From Nitzschia sp. DOCU1 (taxonomy: Eukaryota; Bacillariophyta; Bacillariophyceae; Bacillariales; Bacillariaceae), in NCBI GenBank assembly GCA_951394045.1, contig OX595998.1:1054001-1118000 (forward strand): a stretch of 64,000 bases of DNA, given 5' to 3'. The first letter of the stretch is position 1; each line of letters begins with the position of its first letter. The notes below the pieces were generated by a model. That model searched no databases and had not been told where the DNA came from. It was given only the letters and a program-made list of their open reading frames with translations. This document shows, piece after piece, positions 1-10,999 of this stretch. The position numbers were made by a program, and so were the translations under genes.

Positions 1-1
1 C

Positions 2-643
2 AACCAACAAGAGCAAACGTTTGATAATCTTGTTGTTGATTCAAACCATCCTATGTTATCGACCATTACGATGATTGCCCCTTCCCCTGATTGGTTTTCA
101 GGATTCTACGATTTTGAGCTATTTGATGCCACTACAAGCAATTGGTTTTCCAACTTTGTTCTCGATACCTATCCATTCGATGCCGGCACCGAAACTGGGG
201 GAAACTATTCGCTTGCCAATACTGCTGAAGATCCCACTTTACCAATCGATGAGTTTACCGCCTCCAATCCATTGAGTACGGGGGTTTTCTTAACGCTTGA
301 CGAGTCCACCGTTCTTCCGGTGGCACAATGGGAGTGTACCTTGATAGCTGATGAACCAGGTACACCCGTCTCTTCTCCCGTGCCATCGCCAACACCGAAC
401 ACATGCAAGGCCATATTTCAGCCCTGCACTGCGAGCGCCGAGTGTTGTTCTGGAATGTGCGATACCAGGGCACTTCTTCTTGGCCGTAGTACTACTTCAA
501 CATGCAGGTCGGCTCCTAAAGCCTTGCGGGAAAAACTAAGCGGAGAACAACGTGGAGGAGCAGCGGGTCGCACAGGGGCAAGTGTTGCTGTGGGGCAGAC
601 TGGGTTCGGCGGTGGGCGACGGGGTCTGATCCGTGGTGGTTAG
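2..643 (+). CDS. Spondin_N domain secreted protein, 3' part
   Basis: The reading frame is open from the window edge, so the 5' end lies outside. The stretch MIAPSPDWF followed by a hydrophobic segment and LDTYPFDAGTETG matches the core of the Spondin_N domain, a fold of secreted or cell-surface adhesion proteins. After a Pro/Ser linker (VSSPVPSPTPN) comes a six-cysteine module with spacing C-x6-C-x5-CC-x3-C-x14-C, which resembles a cystine-knot arrangement. The tail is rich in Gly and Arg. From the domain content I infer an extracellular or cell-wall protein. The signal peptide would be upstream and cannot be seen. The domain call is fairly sure; the function is unknown. Confidence 0.7.
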   Translation, partial: NQQEQTFDNLVVDSNHPMLSTITMIAPSPDWFSGFYDFELFDATTSNWFSNFVLDTYPFDAGTETGGNYSLANTAEDPTLPIDEFTASNPLSTGVFLTLDESTVLPVAQWECTLIADEPGTPVSSPVPSPTPNTCKAIFQPCTASAECCSGMCDTRALLLGRSTTSTCRSAPKALREKLSGEQRGGAAGRTGASVAVGQTGFGGGRRGLIRGG

Positions 644-963
644 TAGGAAATGTCCCTGCTGTTGCCATGGGTGCTTGTGTGTTTGAGTGTTGAATGAGCC
701 TTCGGTGCTTTTCTTGCAACCTTTTGGTTGAGCGGGGCAATGGCGGCGCTGTTGCGCTTAGCCCTTCGCTCAACCATGGCAAAGTAACCGGTAACCACTA
801 ATAACTAAATATAAAAGACATTTCTCACAGAGTTCCATCGACGCGGCCCTTCAATCCATCCTTTTCGAATGACGCCACTAGCGATTGAAAATCAGCGATT
901 CAACTTGAAACGCAGAGGTGCAATTTGGATTCCTAAATCATTCGTCCCGAACATGTTTTCGAA
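644..963. other. intergenic, convergent gene ends
   Basis: This 320-base stretch lies between the 3' ends of two convergent genes. I see no coding potential or repeat in it beyond the shared downstream regions. Confidence 0.6.
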
Positions 964-3900
964 TTACTTCTTGAGTTTCTTGGTAAGACGTGCCAGCTTT
1001 TCTGCCTTCGCCTTGGCCGCCACCTCCAGCTTCTCGCGTCTAACCTTTGCTTCACGTTCGACTTCTTCTTCCAGCTGCCTCAAGATAGACTGCTTATAAT
1101 CGTCGAATCCGGCTTCCCAAGGTGTCACTCCCTGCTTTTCGACAACCCACAGGGTGCAATCACATTCTTCAATGAGACGCTGGTCGTGAGTGACAACTAC
1201 AATACCTCCGTTGAACTCGTTGATAGCATCGCAGAGAGCATCAATAGTTTCGATATCAAGATTGTTGGTAGGTTCGTCGCTACGAGACATGCGATAAAGA
1301 AACGTAAGCACAGAGAAAACAATATCAGCCGTGCGCTAGGCCATCAGCAAAACAATTGGTAGTTGTGAGCGGCGGGCACTTACAGGAGAAGAATATGCGG
1401 CATCTGAAGACTTAGGTCGACAAAGACGACACGGGCCTTCTGCCCTCCACTCAAATCCCGCATGACAACTTCGTGGGCGTGACCCTCCAAGCCGTACTTC
1501 CCAAGGCGATTTCGGCAAGATTGGTAGTCCAAGTCGTTGAATTGTGATCGCAAGTATTCGACGGGCGTCTTATTCATGGGTAGTCGATCCACAAAATGCT
1601 GGTTGTAAATACCCATTCGCAATCGAGGATTTCGACGGACCTCTCCCGTCGTCGGTTCGATCTCCCCGGTCAAAAGCTTCAGCAGCGTTGTTTTTCCTAC
1701 ACAAAAGGCATCATCATGTCAGGACGAGATCAAAATCGAGCAGTATCGACGCGCAATTACCAACCTGCTCCGTTTGGCCCAACCACACAAATGCGACTGT
1801 CCATGTCGATACCGAAGTCAATCTTCTCAAAGATAATCGGATGCTTGGGTGAATATCGAAAGTGTACATTGTTGACTTCCATAACAGGCCTCGTTAGCTC
1901 GGGAACCTCTGCAAACTCGAGCTTAACTGTATATTCACGCGGCCTCTTGATAAGTTCTGCCATTTCTGCAGTCTCCGAGCCCGCGGCAATCGCTTGGTTC
2001 TTCTTCTTTTGAGCACGCGCTCCAGTTTCTCGTTTGCTGTTCTTCTTCACTTCTTCCTGTGCTTTTGCTTTGGATTGACCGGACCGCTTAAGCTCCCGAA
2101 GTCGTTTCTCTTGCTTCTCCCAGGCCTTCACTTGTTGTTTAAGACGCTCGGCTTCATTCTTTTTGAACGTATCGTAGTTTCCTTTGTACGAGATCAGTTT
2201 CAAATCCTCAATGTGCAAAATTTCCTGGCATACGCTGTTCAAGAAGTCTTGGTCGTGCGAGACTATCAACAGCGTCTTCTTCCAACTTTGCAAGTACTCA
2301 TCCAACCAAATGACGGCGTTCAAGTCCTAAAGCGTAAAAATAAGAGGTCAAGTGTGATGAGTACGATGAAAGTGGCCTACATCAGGCGGCAGAAACGCGC
2401 AGTATACTGACCAAATGGTTAGTGGGCTCGTCCTAATTGTGCAGAGAAAAGTGGTGGGTGGTTAGACTGACGGTAGGTGGCAAGCTCATGAAAGAAAGAC
2501 TATAAGCAGCACGTACCAGCATAAGCAGTGTAGGTTCAACGAACAATGCTCTAGCCAGCGAGATTCTCATTCTCCAACCTCCTGAAAACATCTTGGTTGG
2601 CTTGGTCTGCATTTCCATTGTAAACCCTAGGCCATATAAGATACGGCGTGCCTTGGCTTCCATAGCATCTGCTCCCATATTCGTCAATTCCTCGACGACG
2701 GCCCCCAATCGTTCAAGAACTTCGTTGGATTCATCACCGGCATCAACTTTCTTCATCAGCACCCGTTCCTCTTCCATCAAGTCCCAACGAAGTTTGTCCG
2801 CCTTTAGCACAGCTTCCACAGCAGGGGTATTGTCCGCCACAACTTCTTGTTCCACATACAAAAAGTCAATCCGGGGAGGTAGTTTCAAGTCCTTCGAGGC
2901 GATCATTTTGAGCAAGGTCGATTTACCACGGCCGTTCGCACCAACAAGACCTAAGAGTAAACATGGAAGGAAGAAGAGCGGGTCAGAATTTCGCCATACA
3001 CTTCATCTCTGGTCGAATGGTGACATTAACGTACCGTATCGTCTGCCATGCCCAATAGTCAAACTAGCATCCTTGAAGAGAATCTTTCCAGCAGCACTGA
3101 TCGAGAAGTTTGGAATATTAATGTCCAGTGAATTCTCCCATTGCGGATCATTTTCATTAACGGCAGTTTGACTGCATGCAAATTGGGCACCCTCACGACT
3201 GGCTTTGGCTGCCGCCACCTCGTACTCATGTGCACGAGCCTCGGCCTCTCGTTGTTTCAGCAATTTTTTGCGCTCCTTGTTACTCAACTTCTTACCATTG
3301 GCGCCATAAAGCATCTGAGAGCAAAACAAAGAAAATGTTAGTTATTGTCGTCGTTTGCGAGCATTTTCCGACCTGCAATTTCGTACTTTGTCATCGTCGT
3401 CGTCATCACCGCCTGTCTCTGCATCACGATGGGCTTGAGATTTGTCCGTCCACGCTACATCATCGGGCGCGCCATACATGAGTTCATCCTCGTCTTCGCC
3501 ATCCTCTTCTTCTCCAGCCAGCTGATCTGGAATCTCTGGAATATCCTTGGCACGAAGGGCCACCACAGGTTCGTTTGATTCTTCGGGTGCTACCTTTTCT
3601 TCTGGCGCAGTTTCGTCCTTCTTTTTCATAGCAGCCTCCATTTGCAATTCAAATTTGGTCTTTTTCTTTGGCTCGGCAGCGGGGGCAGCAGCGGCCGTCG
3701 GGGCAGGAGCTTCGACCTTTTCTTCCTTCTCATCGTCATCCGCGTCATCCTCGCCGGATTTAGAGTCTCGCTTCTCTTTCTTGTGCTTCTTTTCTTTCTT
3801 TTCTTTTTTCTCCTTCTTTTCTTTCTTGTCCTTCTTCTTTTTCTTCGGCTCATCATCAAGAATCTTGAAGGCGATTTGTTCGACTTCTCCGTCGTCGTCA

Positions 3901-4367
3901 TCCTCTTCGTCCTCGAGATCTTCCAAGTCCTCGTCCTCGTCTTCATCCTTGGCAACGCTAGGTTTGTGATTCTCCTCCTCGTCGTCGTCATCGTCATCAT
4001 TATTCAGCACAGCAGCAATCGCCGCCGATGCCTTTTTCTTTGGGCCGCGACCTCGACCCTTGGCAGGAGCGGGGTGGGGCACCAGGTCGTCGTCGTCGTC
4101 GCTGCCACTGTCGTCACTGCCACCACCAGCGGCGACTTTTCCTCCACCCAACAACAGAGCAACATCGACGTCATCATCATCGTCGCTATCATCCTTGTGG
4201 TGCTTGCCTTTTTGCTGTTGCTTGGCTTGACGCTTTTGCTTACGAGATACTTGCTGTTGTTGCTGTTGCGATTGTGCTTGTTGCGGGGCGGCCTTTTTCG
4301 GGGCCTCCTCTTCGTCGGACCAGGGACCATCCCGGCCCTTTTTGCCTCCTTTGCCTTTGCGTCCCAT
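964..4367 (-). CDS. ABCF1-like: ABC-F ATPase, ABCF1/ABC50-like
   Basis: Seven exons join to 968 codons in one frame: 4367-3387, 3314-3035, 2950-2517, 2432-2412, 2326-1765, 1696-1384, 1279-964. All introns are GT-AG. Residues 1 to about 327 are a charged tail of Lys and Asp/Glu blocks. Two ABC cassettes follow without membrane segments, as in the ABC-F family. Cassette 1 has Walker [10 protein letters not shown] (about 424-432), signature FSGGW and Walker B/D-loop LDEPTNHLDL. Cassette 2 has GPNGAGKTT (about 755-763), LSGGQKAR and [10 protein letters not shown]. The C-terminus (LWVVEKQ, then FDDYK) resembles ABCF1 (ABC50), which binds eIF2 and ribosomes in the cytosol. ABCF1 rather than GCN20 is favoured by the charged N-terminal tail, but this is a judgement by eye. 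Confidence 0.92.
2412..2432 (-). other. 21-base microexon of the ABC-F gene
   Basis: On the minus strand the sequence between acceptor TAG and donor GTCAGT is exactly seven codons, DEPTNHL. It links LLML at the end of exon 3 to DLNAVIW at the start of exon 5. Its first codons give the Asp-Glu of Walker B and the D-loop of cassette 1. Skipping it would keep the frame (21 = 3 x 7) but remove the catalytic Glu. Confidence 0.88.
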
Positions 4368-4830
4368 TGTATTGTCAAAGTTACTACAAGGGTCTAATCC
4401 CGAGATTAGTAGTTGCTTGCGGTATGAGATGAGAAGCAATCTGCCAAGCGCTCTCGGAAGAAGTAGAGAGGATGTCGTAGATAGTTCAAGGAGAACGAAT
4501 GGGGAACAACGGCCTGCTTCCAACCGTGCACCGCCACACGGCGGCATATGGGTGCCATTTTTCGTGGTGGTTGAGCGCGCCATCATTGGCGGTCAACGAC
4601 CAGACGCAGAATGACGTATGAAAGTTCGACTCGATTGATTGCTACTAATTTAAACCACGTGTTGACAACTTCGACTGATCGCCTTGCTATCTTCGTTGGT
4701 GACGTGATCTGCCGCCTTGTTCCATATTACCTCTAGTAGCTAGAGAGAGGCTACAATGCAGTTTGAAAGAAATGAAAGCTAACTAGTAAGTAATGATTAA
4801 AACAGTGGCGCGAAAGAGAAATAAAGCGTC
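4368..4830. other. intergenic, upstream of ABC-F gene
   Basis: The 463 bases lie between the start of the ABC-F gene and the 3' end of the BFR1-like gene. The ABC-F promoter must lie here. I see no gene or recognisable motif. Confidence 0.5.
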
Positions 4831-6653
4831 CTAAGAGGACTCAGCAGCTCCGCCATCGGCAGCCGCGGCGGGTTTTGCTTGTCCCCACGAGGATGCATCG
4901 ACAGCGTTTGATGCACCCTTTCCAAGGGGAACGAATTCGTCCGTGCTACTCAAGTCAAACTTGCCACCTCTAGCAACAGGGGCCGCAGCCCGGCCACCAC
5001 CATCCTGCCGCAGTTTGGCAGCAGCCTGTTCGTTTTGCTTACGAATGTCCTTGGCAGTCGGGACAGATCCTCGAGGTTGTTGCTTGTACCACTCCTTCCT
5101 CTCACGAAGTTCCTTAATGGAATTTTCAACTTCGCCACGGTTGGTAGGAGGGTTCAATCCAATCAAACCAAACTGCTCAAACGAGTCGACATTGAGGGTA
5201 AAGGGACCAGCTGCTTCCTTCTTGGGAGCGCGTTGACGCTTCTTCTTGCCCTTGCCCTTTCCAAAATACTCTTCATCTTCGTCCTTCTTGTTCATGGGCT
5301 TGAGACCAGCAAACGGGTCTTCCTTAACAGCCACGACATCCTCTTTCTTTGCAGAAACTTTGGGACCGTCGTCCTCGCCACCCTTAACGTAGGTGCGCTC
5401 CAAATAGTCCGCCAAGTAGTCGCAGAGAGCTTGCTCTTCTTCGTAAGGAATCTTCTTGGATTCCTCCTCCTCGACTTTGGCAAGGTAAGCAGCCTTTTCT
5501 TCGTCGCGTTTTTTCTTCTCTTCTTCGTACTGCATCTTCTTCTGGGCCTTGGTGGCGCGCTGGTAGTTGTACCAAGCATTGTTCTTTTCTCTAAACTCGT
5601 CCCTCAGGGCATCCTTCTCCTTAAGCTTGTCCGCGATGGTCTTCTTCAAGTCCTCACGCTTCTTGAACAAACCGTCCAGAGCACTCTTCTTGTCAGTTTC
5701 CTTCTCGGACATTTCCTTGATTTTCGCTACGAAAGTGTCAATTTCCTTGGTGACGGCATCGATTTCCTTATCCTTGGCCGCAATGTTATCGTTAATGACT
5801 TTGCGCTTTCGCTTGATGTCTTCCATATCCGTTTCGGTCGACTTGAGGTCATTGATTTTTGCTTTGGAGGCCTTCAGGGCGTCCATTTCCTTGATTAACT
5901 TCTTCTCGTCCGTCAAACTCATGGAAGTTGTCTCTTGCTGGCGCTGCAACCTGGCAATCTCCTTATCGATTTCCTCCGGAGTTGAGAACTTGACGCTACT
6001 ACGTTTGTCATTGCGATCCTTGACAAGCTTATCGCCAGCAGTCTTGAGGTTGTCGAGATCGGCTCGCATTGCCTTCTTTTCATTGATCAATGCTCCCTTC
6101 TTGTCGCGCAAGAGCTTGAGAGCGTCACGCTGCTTGCCAACCTCAGAGCCCTTGCCTTTGTTCAGAGTTCCATCAATCGTCTCTTGGATCTTTCGGCGCT
6201 CCTCTTTCAGCTTCTCGAAAGCCTCGTTGATATCGGCGAGCTGCTTATCATGTTCGTCCTTGTTGGGCTTTTCAACCTGTTAGCAGGAGAGGTGGGGGCA
6301 AATCGTTAGTGTCTCAGTCCAGGACAACGCTACTAATGACGCGGTAACAAAAAATCATGGTGGCATTGCCAGTTTCAACGAGAAGACAGATGTTGTCGTT
6401 TACCAGTACCCCAAGTAAACGACTTTTCTCGACCAACTTTGGGAACGATGGGTCTCCAAGTAGAAATCTACGTAGGATTCCAGTAGGTCATTTTTGACAT
6501 TGGACTTACCCGAGGGATCGGCTGGGAAAGGTCGTAAAGCTCCTCGATGGGCTTTTGCTCTTCCCTTTTCTTGTTATCGCGCTTGGGTTTGGCTTCACCG
6601 TTGGTACCTGCCTCCTCCTTGGCAGGAGCTGGCGTAGCTGTCTCCTCAGCCAT
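4831..6653 (-). CDS. BFR1-like coiled-coil protein
   Basis: Two exons (6653-6510 and 6276-4831) give 529 codons plus stop; the intron has donor GTAAGT and acceptor CAG. The start MAEETATPAPAKEEAG is the first ATG. The N-terminus is Ala/Lys/Glu-rich. About 300 residues of uninterrupted Lys/Glu/Asp heptad-like coiled coil follow, with KRKVINDNIAAKDKEID in the middle. Then come a basic patch (GKGKGKKKRQRAPKKE) and a conserved-looking C-terminal block (FEQFGLIGLNPPTNRGEVE). This layout fits the yeast BFR1 family (470 residues in yeast), an ER- and polysome-associated mRNP protein. The assignment rests on overall pattern and the C-terminal block, so the family is likely but not certain. Confidence 0.75.
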
Positions 6654-7327
6654 GGTCGACGGGTGTGGTTAGCAGCGTAATGTGCTTGTGGGAACGCTAA
6701 TCTATCGGTGAACGAGAGAGAGATGGAGATGAGAGCACCGCCCACCACCTTTCCGTGGTCGCAGGCATTTCTTCCAATGGCATTTTCATTGGAGGGATTG
6801 ACGAAGGACAGACAGTTTTAACGCAGACCACCCGCAAGCAACCTTGGTGCGTATTATGTTGACTCAAATCGATCCATCAGCATTCCACATTCCGTATTCC
6901 TGTATCGTCCGTCTCGGATTCATTTGTCACAAGGTTCTCTTCATGTTCCCCACGATTCTTTATTATGCCGAAATGCCGAAATGCTATGAAAAAAGCCCTA
7001 ACCACCGAGGTGAGTTTTCCCGCACTACAGCTGTGTACTGAAGATACACGAGCTGCGTACGCAACATTTGGTGCATGAGCATGATTTCAAGTCGTTCGAA
7101 AGTAGCTGTGCTGGGAAGAGGTCATCTTGCAATCATTCATCTCCCACAATGTACGTTTGTCTCCATCACATCAATTATTATCAAACGATTGAATAGCTTG
7201 AGCAACCGTACCATATCTAGCTAGAGTGGCCTCAGTTTGACAGTCGGCGTCAGCCTCTATTTTTTGACTTCATCAGGCACGGCGTCAGCACTTTACAGAT
7301 TCTTTATTTGGAACCTCATCCAACGTG
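6654..7327. other. divergent promoter region
   Basis: These 674 bases separate the starts of two divergent genes (BFR1-like on the minus strand, Sec14-like on the plus strand) and so should hold both promoters. A 65-codon ORF at 6844-7041 is not supported by any motif. Confidence 0.5.
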
Positions 7328-8537
7328 ATGTCCACCGCAACGGGGTCAAACGCCCACGCTGTGAAGCTCTTGGAGTTTATTAGCATACTTTGTAACCCGG
7401 CGAATGAGCGTTCCAAGAGAGATCTCAATAAGCTGACGGTCGCAGAGAGGAAACGTGTGTTCGAAGACTTGTCCGGGAACAGGGAGCAAGTGGAAGAAAA
7501 CAGGGATGATCTCGCAGAGGCGGTCCGACAAATGACAGATATACTTTCTTCAAGGAAGGACAAACCTGCATTTGAAATGGCCCGCAACCAAGACTCTGAC
7601 TATGCGTTGAACAAGGATTTCCTCTTGATGTTCTTGAGAGCCAACGACTATGATCCAAAGATATCAGCTGAGATGGTGTTTGCCCATTTTGAGGAAAAAT
7701 TAAACTTGTTTGGCGAGGACAAGCTTACCAAACCTATTGAGCTGTCGGACCTTTCAGCGGATGACATGCACTCACTCGAGAGTGGAGGGTTTCAAATATC
7801 AAGTTCGAAAGATACAGCCGGACGAACAATTGCATTCTTTCGTATGGCAGCCTATCGCTGGAAGACGGTTGATAACTGGGTACGTTTTCATTGTGCTTGT
7901 ATTGAAGCTTTCGTGACTAGAAATTGCTCATTATTTCATGCTTTCGTCTCGTTGCCAAACAGGCACGGTCGTCGTGGTACATTTGGATGACTACTTTGCA
8001 GGACGAAGATGTTCAGTTGAAGGGAATAGTTGGCGTAGCGTTTGAACTCGGTGACACTCCCCCGCGGTTTGACTTTGAGCTAGTCCGCAGGGAAATGTAC
8101 AAACTCCGATGCATTCCCGTTCGGGTTGCTGGAAGTCATTTCTGCACGGGGTGTCAAACCCTTTTGACTGTTTTCGACCTGTTGAGCCACATGGCAACCC
8201 CCTTTTTCCGTGTCCGTGCCCGGGTGCATTGTGGTACGACTACAGACGCAGTACAGAATCCAATAGCCTATCAGAGCATGCGGCTCGCTGACGCCTCTTC
8301 CCCTACTTTCTCTGGTTCGCTTGCATAGGTATCGAAACTGAAATCTTGTATCAGCTCATGACGTTTGGAATTCCGGTTCATGCCATTCCTTGGGTCGCGG
8401 GTGGAAGCAAATATCACGAGCGTTGGATTGAGGAAAGGAGGCGCCTGGAAAGTTGCTCGTTCGAATACATGGATGAAGATTATGATGACAGCTTTACAAT
8501 GGATGACGACGAAGACGACCCCTCGTCCGGCAGCTGA
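7328..8537 (+). CDS. CRAL-TRIO/Sec14-like protein
   Basis: Three exons (7328-7879, 7963-8233, 8329-8537) give 343 codons plus stop, with donors GTACGT and GTACGA. The segment FLLMFLRANDYDP near residue 100 resembles the CRAL-TRIO N-terminal helix pair (typically FLRARKFD), and KLNLFGEDKLTKPIELSDL fits the linker into the lipid-binding fold. Exon 3 carries YQLMTFGIPVHAIPW, which I recognise as similar to a Sec14-like family common in diatoms. The C-terminus is acidic (MDEDYDDSF...DDDEDD). The likely role is binding or transfer of a lipid or other hydrophobic ligand in the cytosol. The lipid-binding pocket residues cannot be judged by eye. Confidence 0.65.
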
Positions 8538-9046
8538 AGTCAATGCTCATTATTCTATTCCATTCGAAGCGCAATTATAATCGAGGAGCCCCCGAGCACG
8601 AGCAGCACAGCTGCGGACCCTAGGTAACTGCAGGCACTGAGGAAAATGAAAGCATGGTTACTTTCAGCTCTTCTCTCTTCGTTTTTCACATGTGGCTACT
8701 GCGGTATATCTGTGATGCCGGATTACGACCCTACTACTGCTGAACCAGCACCACGAAACTGCTACCGATTTTTCAAGAGCAAGTCCCATCTTCACGCGAA
8801 GAGATCAGAAACGTAAATTTCCTAAGGCCCTACCTTATTTCCAAGCTTAGCCCTACCCTCCAGGCGAGTTCCATTCTCATTGCTCGGGGTGGTGTTTTGC
8901 TGCAGATGCAATCGATATCAAAACGCAAACCCTCAACCAAAGTCTACATGCAATAACGAGTACGAAAATATTCAGAACCCAAAGGTATCTTTACTTCATA
9001 TTTCTACATTACTTCTTTCAAAACCACCACCTACGATATCGATACC
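8538..9046. other. intergenic, convergent gene ends
   Basis: The 509 bases lie between two 3' ends. The sequence is fairly AT-rich toward 8,930-9,050. No gene or repeat recognised. Confidence 0.5.
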
Positions 9047-9766
9047 TCACAAAATTCTATAGAGCGAGGGACGGGGAGACTCCTGCGACGACGTGATGCT
9101 CTTGACGCCCGTAATCTTTGCTTTCATGGAGTTTTCAAGACCACGAAGTGCCAGGTCTTCAAGTGCAAGTTCTCGTTTTCTTGCCTCGACTTCGTCAAGA
9201 AGGTTCAACAGCGCAGGACTCGGCACCGGCCCCTTGCTCCCAAGATATGGGGCAAGACTTCTTGCTCGCCGGGCAGCAACCAACAGATCCTCCTCCAGCA
9301 CCATTCGAGGACTTTGTAGTCTTGCCATACCTAGAGTTGGAGCATGCAGCATACTTGGCCGAATGATTCCGTTTGTCCCTCGCATCACCGAAGAAAGAGC
9401 GGGGGGAGGTAACATCAGGCTATGCGGCTGGTGAACTGGGTAAAACCCGAGTGCAACGTTTTGACGGTGTAACTCGTTTTCCATCCGTGCTTCCTCCAAT
9501 AGCGCACGGATCTTCTCATTGTCGTCTCGAAGATCGTTGTTCAGCTTCCCAAGCCGATACTTTTCCTCGAATAGGCCGTCCATGTAACTCTTCTTGCGGT
9601 CGCGAAACCGTTTCGAGTTGGTACGGTTCTTGTCTCGAAGCCGCTCGACTTCATCATCGTCGTCGTCTTCGCTTTCAGATCTTGATCTCTTCTTCCTCGT
9701 CGAAGATTCCTGAGCGGCCTCTTCGGCACCAGAAGCGGTTTCGATTCGTTCGCCCTTGTTATCCAT
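9047..9766 (-). CDS. bZIP transcription factor
   Basis: One exon of 239 codons plus stop. A stretch of Asp (DDDDD) precedes a basic region at residues 42-60 (LRDKNRTNSKRFRDRKKS) that fits the bZIP pattern with the Asn and Arg of the DNA contact positions. A leucine-zipper-like helix follows at about 62-95, with the heptad Leu pattern weakened by Tyr and Asn. The rest is Pro/Met-rich then helical (LVAARRARSLAPYLGSKG), with a last helix ELALEDLALRGLENSMKAK. It is expected to bind DNA as a dimer in the nucleus. The basic region lacks the usual Ala-Ala (TNSKRF), so target specificity is not predictable. Confidence 0.8.
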   Translation of the reverse strand: MDNKGERIETASGAEEAAQESSTRKKRSRSESEDDDDDEVERLRDKNRTNSKRFRDRKKSYMDGLFEEKYRLGKLNNDLRDDNEKIRALLEEARMENELHRQNVALGFYPVHQPHSLMLPPPALSSVMRGTNGIIRPSMLHAPTLGMARLQSPRMVLEEDLLVAARRARSLAPYLGSKGPVPSPALLNLLDEVEARKRELALEDLALRGLENSMKAKITGVKSITSSQESPRPSLYRIL

Positions 9767-10661
9767 CGTAGGAGAGAAGGGGTGTTGCTAGTTGCCAAAA
9801 CTGTGGGCAAACGAGGAAATGGAAGGTAGAATAGCGTTTGCGTCTACGGAGAAAGGAAAAAGGAAAGCCATTTGCCACTAAGTAGGGCATAGATAGGCAC
9901 GCTTCTCGGGCTTTCGACTTTCAGCTCGACAGGTGCTCTATGGTGATTTGAAGGCATCGTGGAGAAGAAGATGACCTTTCCGGCCCCGTGACGTTAAGTC
10001 AAAACCAAGCAGAAACCAGATAAATGCGCATAAGTAATTTGTACCACCACAAGAAAATTTCGCACGCAAAAGAAGTGCCTCAACGTCCACGCAAGTACCA
10101 GGTAGAATGAGTTTCTACTCATGCTTACTTAATAAGGAGATTTCATTCCGTTACGTGGCGATGGATTAATCCTAACCACTTGAACTTTGGGCATAATATG
10201 AACAGCAGAATTCTGAGTCGTTGATGACATCGTTCTTTAAATGGACCTTATGAGCATTCCGTTTCGGAACAAAAACAGGAAAGCGCCAGGTTCGTTTTCT
10301 GGCTGATATGCAAGCGAATCACGTCTTCGGGGCGCTATCAAATGGGATTCACAGTTCCTGGTGCGCGTACCTTCAACAAAATGACGACAAACGGAACCTT
10401 TCTTAGTTCCGATTTATTGTTACAATATTGCCCCTTTGATTTACATCCATTAAATAACCATCACCATCTTCCTTCAACACCACGGTTTCTGTTATCGGAG
10501 AATATTAATCGGCGGGTTCTTCTTGTCGACGAATGTATGGAAAACGTTGTGCAACTAAATTGCGTCAGCACGTATTGGTTTTCATTTACAATTATGCCGC
10601 CATGCGTCTACCGGTACTCCCTGAAAGCGGCGGAGTATCTTTTACTTCAATTTTCATCATA
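9767..10661. other. intergenic, upstream of bZIP
   Basis: This stretch of about 900 bases runs from the bZIP start to a tandem duplication beside the retrotransposon. It should hold the bZIP promoter. ORFs at 10342-10662 and 10533-10751 have no recognisable domain. Confidence 0.45.
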
Positions 10662-10785
10662 GCGGATGGTATCTTCCATCACTACGTAATCAAACATCAT
10701 GAACCGCAATGCATTGATGCGAAGCGGATGGTATCTTCCATCACTACGTAATCAAACATCATGAACCGCAATGCATTGATGCGAA
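10662..10785. repeat. exact 62-bp tandem duplication
   Basis: Two adjacent copies, 10662-10723 and 10724-10785, are identical over 62 bases, starting GCGGATGGTATCTTCCATCA and ending GATGCGAA. They end 30 bases before the left LTR. Confidence 0.95.
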
Positions 10786-10814
10786 CTTGCCACCGCGTGG
10801 CCATGCATTATTAG

Positions 10815-10957
10815 GTGAACTACGCGTGTGAAGCAATCAACTATCCATTATTATGAGGGCTACGAGTAGGCATGGAGGCCGACGAGCGATCTTGAATGAG
10901 GTTTGACATCCTCGTACGTCAGTCTAGAGGTGCGTAAGAGACACGTGGCGCATCACA
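10815..10957 (-). repeat. 3' LTR of Ty3/gypsy element
   Basis: This 143-base block matches 15554-15696 with one difference (C at 10825, T at 15564). Read on the minus strand the LTR begins TGTGATG and ends TTCA(C), the usual TG..CA ends. It is the 3' LTR because Pol ends 42 bases before it and a polypurine tract abuts it. Confidence 0.95.
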
Positions 10958-10969
10958 CTCTCCCCAACC
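10958..10969 (-). promoter_or_regulatory. polypurine tract
   Basis: On the minus strand GGTTGGGGAGAG sits directly against TGTGATG of the 3' LTR. This is the position and composition of the plus-strand primer of LTR retrotransposons. Confidence 0.8.
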
Positions 10970-10999
10970 ATGAGAAGCATCGAATCGTTTTTGAAATCT

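Noticed and set aside
3547..4397. Long plus-strand ORFs rich in Ser, Phe and hydrophobic residues opposite the ABC-F N-terminus
   Set aside because: They are shadows of the Lys/Asp/Glu-rich coding sequence of the minus-strand gene, which has consistent splicing and motifs.
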